A DNA stretch of 64,000 nt. It comes from Buddleja alternifolia (Eukaryota; Streptophyta; Magnoliopsida; Lamiales; Scrophulariaceae). Numbering within the stretch: position 1 is the first letter of the stretch; every line of letters begins with the position of its first letter. Of the stretch, positions 1 through 11,307 are shown one piece after another. The translations under genes and the position numbers were made by a program. The stretch is from NCBI GenBank assembly GCA_019426215.1, contig CM033397.1:22632480-22696479 (forward strand). Direction: 5' to 3'. The notes under the pieces were generated by a model, which searched no databases, had not been told where the DNA came from, and saw nothing but the letters and a program-made list of their open reading frames with translations.

Positions 1-1
1 A

Positions 2-430
2 AATGAGAAAGTCAAAGCTAACTCAGGCAAGGATAAGGCTAAGGCAAATGATTCACAAAGATGGGTCTATCCAAACGCTCAAAAGGCTAAAGATAAGTCT
101 GACCACTGTGAATCAAGCGCTAAGCGTCCAGCACCAAAAGTGCAACCCAAGCCAGTGCCAAGGAAATACCAGCGTCAATATCCAAAACAGTCAAGATCAT
201 ATTATCAATACTATGATGATTATGATTATGACTATGATTATGACTACCATTATAATCGAGGATATTATTATACACCCAAAAAGCACACACAACACGTTGT
301 GAAACCCAAAAAGACCAGTATTCCTAAAATGAAGACCAGACAAATATGGGTTCCTAAAGTTCTAATTCAAACTAACAATGCTGCTAATGTTAAAGGACCC
401 AAGCAACAATGGGTACTTGAACAGAAATAG
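2..430 (+). pseudogene. gag C-terminal segment of Sirevirus-like copy A
   Basis: The frame starting at base 2 is open to the TAG at 428-430. It encodes a basic, Lys/Pro-rich stretch followed by a Tyr/Asp-rich tract (about residues 70-90, from a TATGAT-type microrepeat at 208-245). It ends with two copies of an 'IWVPK / QQWVLE'-like motif, which is typical of the linker between the gag zinc knuckle and the protease in this copia group. The knuckle itself lies upstream of the window. The stop at 428 breaks the normal gag-pol fusion. Partial at the 5' end and not functional. Confidence 0.75.
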
Positions 431-433
431 AAC

Positions 434-2141
434 TTCCCTTTTGACTGCAGGTACCTAGAGCTAAAGCCGATACATCTGTTTGATACTTCGATAGTGGATC
501 GTCAAGGTACATGACTGGTTCCAAAGATCTTCTGATCAACTATCAAGCTGCCAATGGTCCTTAGGTTGTATTTGGTGACAACTCCAAAGGTAAAACCAAA
601 GGTATAGGTGCTGTGCATAGGGAGAACATCATGATAAGTGATGTTTATTATGTTGAGGGTCTGAAGCACAATTTATTAAGCATAAGTCAATTTTGTGATA
701 AAGACTTTAAAGTCATATTCTCAAGTGACTGTTGCTATATAAATGACGCTAAGACTAAGTCTACTAAATTGAAGGGTAAAAGAACTAACAATGTATATTT
801 GGTAGATTGGGGTTCAACACTTGATAACAACCCAACATGTTTTGTTGCTAAAAATGAATCTAAAATGGGTTGGTTATGGCATAGAAAAATCAATCACCTC
901 AACTTCAAAACAATCTCTCAGCTTATAAGTCAAAATCTTGTAGAGGGATTACCAAATGGACCATTTCACAAGGATCGCCTTTGTGACTCTTGTCAAATGG
1001 GTAAACAAGTTAAATCATCGTTCAAGAGAAAACTTCATCTATCTACCTCTAGAATACTTGAACTACTCCACATGGATTTGTTTGGACCCGTTCAAACGAT
1101 CAGTGTAAGCGGTAAAAAGTATACTTTGGTGATAGTAGATGATTTCTCTCGATTTACTTGGGTGGAATTTCTTTCATCCAAAGATGAGACATGTGACAAG
1201 TTAAGAACGCTTATTCGGCAAGTTCAAATATTGAAAAATCTTAAGGTTGCAAGAATAAGAAGCGATCATGGTACTGAGTTTACTAACAAGATTGTTGAGA
1301 AGTTTTGTGCAGAAAATGGAATACATCATGAGTATTCAGCTCCCAGAACTCCGCAATAAAATGGTGTTGCTGAGCGCCGAAACCGAACGCTTAAGGAAGC
1401 CGCTAGGACAATGTTAGCAGAATCCAAGCTTGCTCCTAGGTTTTGGGCCGAAGCGTTCAACACTGCCTGTTACACCCAAAACCATTGCATGATCAACAAA
1501 CAGCATGGGAAAACTCCATATGAACTGTGGAAGGGATGTAAGCCAAATGTTTCATATTTTCACGTCTTTGGTTCTAAATGCTTTATACATAATAATAATG
1601 GATCCCAAAGTCTAAAGACATTTGATCCTAAAGCGGATGAGGGAATCTTTCTAGGCTACGCCAAGAATGGAAAGAATTTTTGCATCCTAAATAAGATCAA
1701 ATCGAAGGTTGAGGAATCTATTCATGTTGTTTTTGATAATGCTAACCAAGAACTGAGTAAGGGTAATGTGAATGATGTAGGAGTTGAAGATCTATGTCAT
1801 CAAGCGTCTAAGATTACTATTGATGAAGATACTGACGACGATGATGAGATCTCAGTGCCACCTCCTAAGATTACTCGTGAGGTTAATATTGGCAATATTG
1901 TAAGAAATGCTGATGATCATGAAGAGAGTGATCATCAAGAGCAAACAAGAATCTATGAACTTGAAGCGCCTACGCAAGAGGATAACCAAGCGTCTGTTAA
2001 ACCTCTTAACCCTTTCCAACCAGATAGACTATGGCTGTGTGATCATCCACCAGAGCAGATTATTGGAGATATTGAAGCGCCTGTTAGGATTAGAGCCGCT
2101 ACGTTCAATGAGGCTATGTTCGCAAGTTTTTTTTATCTCAA
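434..2141 (+). pseudogene. copia pol: protease, GAG-pre-integrase and integrase (decayed)
   Basis: A protease motif of the copia type (F-D-S-G-S-S-R) is readable near 490-520, but the codon before it is TGA where the family normally has Trp. From 613 the frame is open through the GAG-pre-integrase segment (WLWHRKINHLN near 880-900; C-x2-C near 980-995) and the integrase core (LHMDLFGP near 1065; DDFSRFTWVEFL near 1140; RSDHGTEF near 1260). A TAA at 1357-1359 replaces the expected Gln codon in the 'PQQNGVAER' motif. The frame then continues to a run of eight T at about 2127-2134, where it shifts before the RT. In the family this region provides polyprotein cleavage and DNA integration. It cannot act here. 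Confidence 0.88.
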
Positions 2142-3534
2142 ATGGAACCTAACAAAATGGATGAAGCGCTAAGCGACCTAAATTGGATTGAAGCCATGCA
2201 AGAAGAGCTTAATCAGTTTGAACGAAATAAGGTTTGGACGCTAGTACCAAGGCCAACTCACCAAGGAGTTATTGGAACTAGATGGGTTTATAGAAACAAG
2301 ATGGATGAGAACGGCATTGTGATAAGGAACAAGGCCAAACTCGTAGCTCAAGGATATTGCCAAGAGGAGGGTATTGACTTTGATGAGACATACGCTCCTG
2401 TCGCTCGTCTTGAAGCAATCCGCTTGTTTCTAGCGTATGCAGCGTTCAACAAGTTCATAGTGTATCAGATGGACGTGAAGAGTGCTTTCCTGAATGGTAA
2501 ACTCCAAGAAGAAGTATATGTGGAGCAACCACCAGGATTCATCAACAATCATGGTAAGGGTATGGTCTACTAGCAAGACAAAACACTTTATGGGCTTAAG
2601 CAAGCAACCCGAGCATGGTATGACACTCTCTCTATCTTCCTCATTGGTAAAGGCTTTTCAAAAGGCAGCGTTGATACAACGTTATTCAAAATTACCAATA
2701 ACGAAGATACTCTCTTAGTCCAAATTTATGTTGATGATATTATATTTGGTTCTACGCAAGAGGATAACCAAGCGCCTGTTCAACCTCTTAATCCTTTCCA
2801 ACCAGATAGACTATGGCTGCGTGACCATCCACCTAAGCAAATTATTGGAGATATTGGAGCACCAGTTAGAACTAGAGCCGCTACATTCAATGAGGCTATG
2901 TTTGCAAGCTTTCTATCTCAAATGGAACCTAAGAAAGTGGATGAAGCGTTAAGTGATCCAAGTTGGACTGAAGCCATGCAAGAAGAACTTAATCAGTTTG
3001 AGCGTAGTAAGGTTTGGACACTAGTACCAAGACCAACTCACCAAGGAGTCATTGGAACTAGGTGGGTTTATAGAAACAAGATGGATGAGAATGGAATTGT
3101 AATAAGAAACAAGGCCAGACTCGTAGCTCAAGGATATTGCCAAGAAGAGGGCATTGACTTTGATGAGACATACGCTCCTGTCGCCCGTCTTGAAGCAATC
3201 CGCATGTTTCTAGCGTATGCAGTGTTTAACAAGTTTACAGTATATAAAATGGACGTAAAGAGTGCCTTCCTGAATGGTAAACTCCAAGAAGAAGTATATG
3301 TGGAGCAACCACCGGGATTCTTCAACTGCCATGGTAAGGGTATGGTCTACAAGCTAGACAAAGCACTTTATGGGCTTAAGCAAGCACCCCGAGCATGGTA
3401 TGACACTCTCTCTATCTTTCTTATTGGTAAAGGCTTTTCAAAAGGCATCGTTGACACAACGTTATTTAAAATTACCAATAACGAAGATATTCTCTTAGTT
3501 CAAATTTATGTTGATGATATCATATTTGGTTCTA
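1971..3534 (+). repeat. Tandem duplication of the RT segment inside copy A (about 782 bp x 2)
   Basis: The pre-RT linker starting TACGCAAGAGGATAACCAAG at 1971 starts again at 2753. From there the same order of sequence (linker, RT up to the YVDD box) repeats to about 3534, after which the normal pol continues. At the junction both sides share CTAC. The copies differ at many positions and by small indels, including an eight-T run in copy 1 against a shorter stretch in copy 2. That is more divergence than expected from a recent slippage event. Confidence 0.85.
2142..2752 (+). pseudogene. copia reverse transcriptase, first (broken) copy
   Basis: The translation from 2142 matches the RT start seen again at 2922 ([71 protein letters not shown]). 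It hits a TAG at 2571-2573 in the place where the second copy reads K-L-D-K. The downstream frame carries further RT sequence up to the YVDD box and then stops abruptly at about 2752, where the sequence jumps back to the pre-RT linker. It is the upstream member of a tandem duplication and lacks everything after YVDD. Confidence 0.88.
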
Positions 3535-4454
3535 CCAACAAGCGTATGTGTGAGAAATTTTCGAAAATGATGCAAGAACAATTTGAAATGAGCATGATGG
3601 GTGAGTTAACTTTCTTCTTAGGATTACAAGTTAAACAACTCTCTAATGGAATATTTATTAACCAAGCTAAGTATACAAGAGATATGATTAAGAAATTTGG
3701 TATGGAAAATGCATCATATTCAAAAATTCCAATGAGCCAAACGCTTAAGTTAGATAAAGATGAAAGTGGAAAGAAAGTTGATATCACTAATTATAGAGGT
3801 ATCATTAGATCACTTATTTATCTTACTGCCAGTAGACCTGATATTATGTTTTCGGTATGCATGTGTGCACGATTTCAAGTTGATCCTAAAGAGTCACACT
3901 TAATTGCTGCCAAGAAGATCCTTAAATACCTAAAAGGCACACAAAATGTGGGCTTATGGTATCCTAGGGATTCTCCTTTTGAACTAATCGGTTACTCAGA
4001 TGCAAATTTTGCAGGTTGCAAAATAGATCGTAAAAGTACTAGTGGCACTTGTCAATTCCTAGGTGATAGGTTAGTTTCATGGCATAGAAAGAAACAACAA
4101 TCCATAGCTACCTCCACAGCCGAAGCTGAGTATGTAGCTGCAGGAAGTTGTTATGCACAAGTTCTATGGATGAGGCAACAACTCAGAGATTATGGAATAA
4201 TGCTAGGTCCAACCCCCATTCATTGTGATAACCAAAGCGGTCTAGCCATGACTCAAAACCCTGTTCCTCATTCCAGAACCAAACACATTGACATTAGATA
4301 CCATTTTCTTCGTGACCATGTTCAAAAGAAAGATATCTCCATGCACTTCATTGGAACTGACAAACAATTGGTAGATATCTTCACCAAAGCACTCAATGAA
4401 CAACGTTTTCTCACTTTGAGAAGTGAACTAGGTATGATTGATTTAAACGCTTAA
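2898..4454 (+). pseudogene. copia reverse transcriptase - RNase H (longest open piece of copy A)
   Basis: A 518-codon open frame. The RT domain covers about residues 25-270, with [31 protein letters not shown] and the catalytic YVDD box ([10 protein letters not shown] near residue 205). RNase H follows at about 375-505, with [30 protein letters not shown] and HCDNQS. It ends in ELGMIDLNA before the TAA at 4452-4454, as this family's pol does. The apparent Met start is inside the polyprotein, so this is the 3' part of pol, not a gene with its own start. The catalytic residues are intact, but the upstream pol is broken, so I class it as a pseudogene piece. It is less decayed than the upstream RT copy. 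Confidence 0.9.
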
Positions 4455-5316
4455 TCATCAAGCATCATACTTTATTAGACATATAATTTAGGGGGAATCC
4501 ACTTGATTTATGTCTAACAGCCTTCTTTGAAAAACAAAAACAAATGGTACAAGTTATCAAATTTAGGGGAAACTTTAAAATTGTACTTGAACATAACTGT
4601 AAGCGTCAATGATCAAAATTTCCAGATGCATGATCATCAACGCTCAGTATTATCTTTGCATAAAATATTGGACGCTCAAACATAGAAAGGACTTTGACTA
4701 TAAGCGTCTATATTACAACAGTTATAGTGAATACCAACCAATGATATCAGTTAAGTGTTGAATCAAGTCCAATCAACTCTTAATATAAAAATATCATTTG
4801 CTTTACAAGCCATGCATAATGTTTCCAAACTTCTTTCGAAGTAGTGGGTAGACTCAAAAGTCTATTTTGTACTCTACTCGCACGCTTCTATCACATCAAA
4901 CTGGCGGGTAATCAAAAGTTTCTTTTCAAAATGACGGTTCAGAGATAGCACGTGTTTGTGTACGTGTCAGTGTACAAACGGGCGCGTGCGTTACACTCTA
5001 AAAATGCCAAACATTTTTAAAATTTTAACTCGGATGTCAAATCTTTATATCTGAGAATTACCAAATGTAACTTCTCTCTATTACACAAAACTCGCGTCCG
5101 CAGTTAATGAATTTATGGCTGAGATTCAACAATCGTTACACATGTCTAAATCCTACAGAGAGTAGAAAACACAAGTTTCAAAAACTCTTTACTGTATCAT
5201 TTAAAACACAAATTCTGCAGAATGACAATTCACTTTTACTCAAAACATATCTGCAAAACTTATTCTCTCTCTCTCTCAAAGCAAAAGAAAAATCTCAGTT
5301 CATCTCTTTCACAAAA
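4455..5316 (+). promoter_or_regulatory. pol to 3'-ORF spacer with ACGT-core motifs; candidate internal promoter
   Basis: Non-coding. It contains purine-rich remnants (TTAGGGGGAATCC near 4489 and TTTAGGGGAAAC near 4560), a block at about 4928-5000 with TGACGG, CACGTG and ACGTGTCAGTGTAC, a TTTATATC stretch near 5043, and a CT-rich leader (5263-5279) shortly before the ATG of the 3' ORF at 5317. The inverted copy B keeps the same block (about 60265-60360) and an even longer GA/CT repeat in the same place. Conservation between two otherwise decayed copies suggests a cis element that drives the 3' ORF. That is inference; no transcript evidence is available. Confidence 0.4.
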
Positions 5317-8300
5317 ATGGCACCAAAGAAATCATCGTCTACTTCTGCTGAACTTACCATCGAGGTGACTGAAGGCCTTGTTGTCGACTGGAAATTTCTC
5401 TATGAACAACCTCAGATCAACCTAACGGACATGATGGACATGGTCGTCAAAGCTGGGCTCAAACCATTCTTGACCCAATACTCTTATATGTTTCCAACTG
5501 AAGTTGATACCTTCTAGAAGACTGCTAAACTTTCAGAGGACAAGAAGTCTATTTCTTATCTAATCTCTTTATCCAAGAAGGAGTCTCCAAAGGAATTTCT
5601 CTTATCTGCTTCCACCATTGCCAAGAACTTCAATCTTCCAAATGAGGGTGAGGCATTGGATTGCGTTACATTGAAACAGATCAAGGAAGCATGGACAACC
5701 ATGAGTGCGTACGACGATGTGCCCTACACTCAATACTTCGAAAAGAAAGACCTGGTGTCCAAATACCGGCTATTGGCTGATTTCTGCAGCAAGATCATAG
5801 AATGCCGAGTGGGAACCTTTGATAAGGTGAACCCTGTACAATTTCAGATGATGACTGCTATACTCCTCAACATCAAAATCAACTGGAGTGAGTACATCTT
5901 TGGAAGGTTTCGAGACAGTCTAAGCGCCTCGAATAAGCCTTATGGACTCGTTCTACGCGACCTATTGTACAAATCGAAATGTGTATACTCGTTTGGACCT
6001 CCGTTGAATAAGTCCAAGTTGATGGGAAAAAGGATTCTGAATAATCTGTTCAATCCTCCAAAAATTGGTGGTGCGGCTAAACCACTATCTGAGCGTCTGG
6101 AAGTACGTCAAGCGTCCGATAAAGAAGCGGAGCGTCCAGTGCCAGAAGAAGCTGTGAAGAGTCCGGCTGCAACAAAGAAGAGGGCTCCCAGAAAGCCCAA
6201 AGTTCAATTTGCCGCCTCCTCTCAAAAGGTTGGTGAGGAAACCGATGAGGATGCAGAGGACAAGCTACCTCTCAAAAGAAGGAAGCTGGAAGGGATCATC
6301 AAACAAATAGAGTTTGAAGAACCAGCTGCTGATCCTCCCGTTCCACCGTCTAAGCTCGTTGAAGGAGTCAACGTAAAGAAAATCTTCAAGCATTCCAGGA
6401 CTAGCAAGCGTCGAGTTGCTCCTGAAGAGCCTGAGACTGATGAGCCAAGCGCTCAAGTCGCTGATGAGCCAAGCGCTCAAGTCGCTGTTGAGCCAAGCGC
6501 TCAAAGAATTACTATTGAGACTAGTTCTCAGGGTAAGTTTATTTCTTCCCACAGCATTTCTATTCCTACTCTGTAGAAGATCCTGCTCTTATAGAGGATA
6601 GCTCTCGTATTTCAGCTATAGTTCCAGCTGCTGCTGAAGCGTCCACAGATGTCCTCCTGGATGTTGATTTGACCGAAGTTGTTACTATCGCTAAAGATGT
6701 TGCCGCAGAAGTTGCGGCAATTGAAGCTGAGGAACCTGCTGCTACAGAGGTTAAGACTTTATTCCATGTTCAGGCTATAACAGAGGCACGCTCAGAAGGT
6801 CAGAGCGATTTTGAAGACGTTCTAGCACCTCGACACTTCTTCCAACTCGACCCGCTGAAGACAATTGATTATTCAATTAACTACATGCTCCCAGCGCTCG
6901 AAGAAGATTTCATTCCTACAGGATAAAATGAAGAGAGAGATATTGCTGCAGAGAATGACGTTGCCCGACTGATTGATTTTGATAGTCGAATCAAAGCCAC
7001 CATATTCAATGCTGCTCTAACAGAGATAGAGTGGAAGTACTATTTGGCAATTCAACTGGGAAAGACTCCTCGCCAAATACCGTCCTCTCTTATTCTTCAA
7101 CAAGACAGACAAGGAGGCAGAACTCCTAGATGTGATGTGGACTTGGCATACTTTCTGGATTATGGGCACAGCAAGCCAATCGGGTTCGCTCTAAGGGATT
7201 ACAACATTCGTGTGTATGAGCCTCTGCATCCTAGCTTTCTCAATCCTTCAGAGTCAGTCTTGAACAGAGAAGGCTACACACATTTCCCTCAGACTGCTCA
7301 TAGCATTGAAAATCTTTCGTCGGTCCATCCACTTCGTCTGTGGAAGAATAAAGCTGTTCATGCCGGTGAGCGTCTTGAATTGTTGACAGACTTGCTTCAG
7401 ACTGAAGCTGATGCATATTTTGACAGCGTCTGGAATGCCAACTATCAGCCTGGCACAGACTACTACATAAACGAAGTCAACTGGGTTGAAGCGTATACGG
7501 GACATAAATATACTTTCTCAGAGTTAGTCCAAGGTCCCCATCTTTTTGGCATAGGCATGCATGACAAGAAGCGTCAGTTCGCCAAGTATTGCCTCAAGCA
7601 GCGTCAACAAAGAGTCGGACCTGTTCTCAAGCTCCCAATTGTTAGACATCAAATTGAACAGTGTCTGCGTCAAGAGCTTCACAGATTATCCTCTACCCCT
7701 CCTCTGTTCAACGCTCAAGCCTCTTCCAGTGGTACATCTGGTGTATAGTGCTTAAATTTTGCTCCAAGCCACTGTGAAGAAAATTTCAATCTGATGGTGA
7801 AGATTTTAACTCCTGTCTCTCTTTTCGATAAGATCTTCACTGCCAATCTCAGACCTTGGAACAGTTCAGTAATCAGTCCATTCAAAGGATATCCACTGCT
7901 CCTTTCAATCCGCAGCGAGGTACTCTCCCAGCTTGAAAGGAATCAAGAGCTGGCTCAAGCAATTTATCCATATCTCGAAGAGTACTATACTGACTGTGTA
8001 CCTGAACATCGGCGTCCTACGTCTCTTCCCTCAGACTGCTTGATTGCATTTTCCAGACATTACTGTCCAGATTCAATCTTTTCCATCGCTCAAGCGCCGT
8101 CCAAAGTCTTCCCAAATCATGTGCATGATATCATTGGTCCAATGCACATCAGGGCCATTGATAGTCCTCTTCGCACATTCATCTCCGGTACTTGTATTTC
8201 CAGAACCAGACTCACTGAACTCTTGGACTCTGCATCCACTTCTTATGCCGAGTTAGCAAACTGGAACTTCCAATTCAATGACTTTCGTCAACCTGAGTCA

Positions 8301-9467
8301 ACGCTTGAAGAAGCGCCTGCTAAGTCAGCTGAAGTGTTCACGTTTGCAGTTACAAGTATTCCAGCGCCTACTGAAGACCCCGTTCAAGCGTCTCCACCAG
8401 AGGATATTCCTGACGCTCCTGAACATGTTATTGATGATAGTGCTGAGGATCTTTCTCTTGACATTCGAGGTACTGTTTTTGATCCAGCCTATCAAGTTTC
8501 CTTTGACTCTCTCAAACACTCATCAAGGTTCAAGCGACCGGCTCCTCAAACGGTTCAATTAGATGAGAGTCAATCCTTCGGTCCTTTGCTCAAATCCGTC
8601 TTGGAGACTATTAGCGCCCACGCTACTTAGAATGAAGAATCTCTCCATTGGATTAAAGACGATCTGGCAAAGATTGAAACTCACGTAATGAGCGCTCAAA
8701 TTGCTCATATGCGTAGTTCAGCTCAAGCGGCTGTTGGTGAGTGCAAACAAGATTTTCAAGAAATGCATGATGCCACTCAAGCAACCTAACTTTCCATGAA
8801 AGAAGAGCTTGAAAAGCGCCTTGAAACCCTTGAGACCTCTGTGAATGATGCTACCAGCGCCAAGCTTCTCGCCCTGCAGGAACGCTTCGACAAGCGTCTG
8901 GATGACATCACAAATTCTATGTCTCAGATTGCTCATCAGGTCAGTTTACTCACAGACCATTTCTTAAAATCTGATGATGGCAATAAGGGGGAAAAGAAGA
9001 AGAAAGGAGAAAAGAGGAAAGCGTCTAGTTCAAGAGCTGAAGAGCCTTCGTCTCCTAAGCGTCAAGTGCTTCTTTCTCCTTCTGCGCTTAGTCTTCCGTC
9101 TTGGATAACTGCTCTGAAAGAAAGTACATCTGGAGCGCCTAGTAGTACACTAAGGGAACCTCCAAGAGCGTTATATCCAAATCTACCAATACCTACAAGA
9201 GCACTGCTTGAACAGTTTGACATCCCTCTTCAAAGAACGTCCATTCCAGAACCTACAAATCCAAAAATCTTAGCTGAAGAGAGGAAGATGACTGATTTTA
9301 TCCAAGCTTTTGGAATCTGCCTAAGGTATATTGGTATTGACCCAACTGACTGGGACAATCATTTTACTGCCTTCAAGAAGAGACAACAAGAAGAAAATAA
9401 GCTCATAATCAACAAAGATCATGAAGCAATGATGACCTTGGAAGACAATCTAACTGAAGCTATCTGA
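5317..9467 (+). pseudogene. Sirevirus 3' ORF ('env-like' / additional ORF), decayed
   Basis: The start chosen is the ATG at 5317 (MAPKKSSS), aligned with the ATG at 59952 in copy B. The N-terminal globular part runs to about 6050 and includes FQMMTAILLNIKINWSEYIFGRF. A Lys/Pro-rich, low-complexity middle carries the basic cluster PLKRRKLE near 6268-6291, which resembles a nuclear localisation signal. A second globular part follows at about 6830-7740 and a third at 7794-8290. A Glu/Lys-rich, probably coiled-coil tail with a KKKKGEKRK tract ends at 9467. I see no signal peptide or clear membrane segment. Breaks: TAG at 5515, a frameshift with TAG near 6574, TAA at 6924, TAG at 7746, TAG at 8628 and TAA near 8787. 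The reading is supported by matching segments in copy B. Function unknown. Confidence 0.72.
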
Positions 9468-9730
9468 GCTGAAATGCCCAAGCGATACAAAGTCAGACCA
9501 AGACGTTAAAGCTTTCTGATTTTACATTATCTATATTCTTGTCTTTTATATCTTTACTTGTTCAGTTGTAAAAATGCTTGTAATTCTCGATATATATAAA
9601 ATGCATTTTTTTCAGCTGAAACATTTCGTTGAAGCGTAACTAACTTTAACTAACGTTATCTAATCAAAGCTAACTTTTACTTTTGGTTGTCTAACTCTTG
9701 AACTATAAAAGAGTAAGTATTGCCATCATC

Positions 9731-9744
9731 AAAAAGGGGGAAAT
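9731..9744 (+). other. Polypurine tract of copy A
   Basis: AAAAAGGGGGAAAT immediately precedes the TGTTAGG start of the 3' LTR. This is the expected plus-strand primer site. The same tract sits next to the 3' LTR of copy B (54228-54241 on the - strand). Confidence 0.85.
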
Positions 9745-11306
9745 TGTTAGGAATTTCATGTTAGAAGTTTTGATGATGACAATTAGGACTTTTTGTTAGA
9801 CCCCAAAATATGTAAGTTTTATTTTAGTAGAAAATTTGTATAAGCTTTGAAGCGTTAGATTTGTAATAGGCTTATTAGGCTTTGTTTTATTTTATTTTAG
9901 ATTGTTAGGCTAAGTAGTCTTAGGCTGAGCGTTTGATAATTTCTGAGTGAGTTTATCAGTGGTAAAGTTCGAAGACTCAAGCGCCTGATCTCTGAAAGAA
10001 GATAAAGTCTCCAAGCGTTCAATTGACCAGCTATATCAAGCGTTACCTTATGGGACAGAAGTGATTTCACCTGAATTTATTTCTAAGTCCAGAAGGAGTT
10101 TAATGCAAATATTCTCAAAGCATTAAGTACCAACGGGTATTTAATTCAAATGCATTAAATGCTGATAAGAGCATTAAATGTGATAAGCACTTTCAAACGT
10201 ACGGAGAAGCCACCCTATTGGACTGTCAACTATCTCAGACTGCAGCACCAACTTTTGTGCAGCAGATTTTCAGGAAAAAGGACAAAAGTTGTTCACTCGC
10301 GAAAGTGAGAGACACGCGCCTGTGCATGTGTCAAACGGACCCTTTCTCCAAGAATGCCTATAAATAGGACTTCAAGAACAAGCCAAAAATATATATATAC
10401 TCAATCTTCAAGTCGAATTGCTGTTGTATTGAAGTCTCATTCCTTAAATTCTCAGAAAAGCCAGAATATTCAAGAAAACATTCCATTTGCTTTTCTTCAA
10501 ATCCTAAGACAGTCAACAAATATCTCAAACCTTCTTTTCGAATAAACCACTTTCCTACTGAGATATTCCCAAGTTGTTTGAACTTCATCAAAATCAAACA
10601 AACCGTTTTAGAAAACCCCATCCAAGCCTCGCGATCTGTGTGAAGTCGAAGTTGGATACTTGCATCATTTCTGGGTGAAAGAAGCAAGGGGATTGAAGTG
10701 ATTTGGAGCAGAAATCTGTGTGATCAAGGAGCTCAAGTCATCGACATTCATCTCTCCCTAATTTGTAGAAGATTCTGTGTGATTCTTTGCGAATCATTTT
10801 AGTGGATTGCCTCCGAGTGCAAAGGAGAAGAAGGACGTAGTTGGGATTACACCACCCAACGAACCTTACAAATATTGTGTCATTTACTTTTCAGTCAATT
10901 CTTTCATCTATCATATCATTACATAAATTGATTAAGTAAAACAAAATCAAAAGCTAAGCAACTAAGAAACCTCTTGTGACGCTAAAACTTTCAAAGAGAA
11001 GACTCCAAAAATCATTCCGCTGTGCTAACACTGATTAAAAGAACTGAACGCTTAACCTACTTGGTCAAAGTATTCAATTCTTGAAGTCTGAGTTAACTTT
11101 ATAAAAATAGTTTTCATCAGACGCTTCACCAAAGCGCCAATATTTTAAGTGAACGCTTAAGTCAAGCGTTAGACACTTCAAGCGTCTATCTTTTCAAGCG
11201 TCCAAAAATCTTTTAATACGAAATCTTTTGAAGTCGAAAAAGACTTCAGGGTCTATTCAACCCCCCCCCCCTTCTAGACCCTTTCGTATGCCACTTGGGA
11301 CCAACA
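9745..11306 (+). repeat. 3' LTR of Sirevirus-like copy A
   Basis: It starts TGTTAGGAAT and ends TTGGGACCAACA (TG...CA), 1562 bp. The left part matches 53806-54227 and the right end matches 62205-62602 and 62603 onward, both in inverse orientation, which confirms both edges. It contains a TATA box at 10359, a C10-type homopolymer near 11262 shortly before the 3' edge, and many AAGCG/CGCTT pentamers (eleven by my count). Confidence 0.9.
10359..10366 (+). promoter_or_regulatory. TATA box of the Sirevirus LTR promoter
   Basis: TATAAATA in the context GCCTATAAATAGGAC, in the middle of the LTR, where the U3/R border of a copia LTR is expected. Confidence 0.6.
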
Positions 11307-11307
11307 A

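Larger units (their letters stand above)
1..11306 (+). mobile_element. Sirevirus-like Ty1/copia LTR retrotransposon, copy A (5' end outside window)
   Basis: Order seen: gag C-terminus, protease/integrase, reverse transcriptase, RNase H, non-coding spacer, long 3' ORF, polypurine tract, 3' LTR. The PR-IN-RT-RH order is the Ty1/copia order. A long ORF after pol, a purine tract of the A5G5A3 type and LTRs near 1.5 kb are known traits of the Sirevirus lineage, which is an inference from layout. The coding parts carry many stops and frameshifts, so the copy is dead. Its 3' LTR ends at 11306 directly against the gag of another copia element, so it inserted into that element. The target duplication cannot be tested because the 5' LTR is outside the window. 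A related copy lies in inverse orientation at 53806-62602. Confidence 0.9.
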
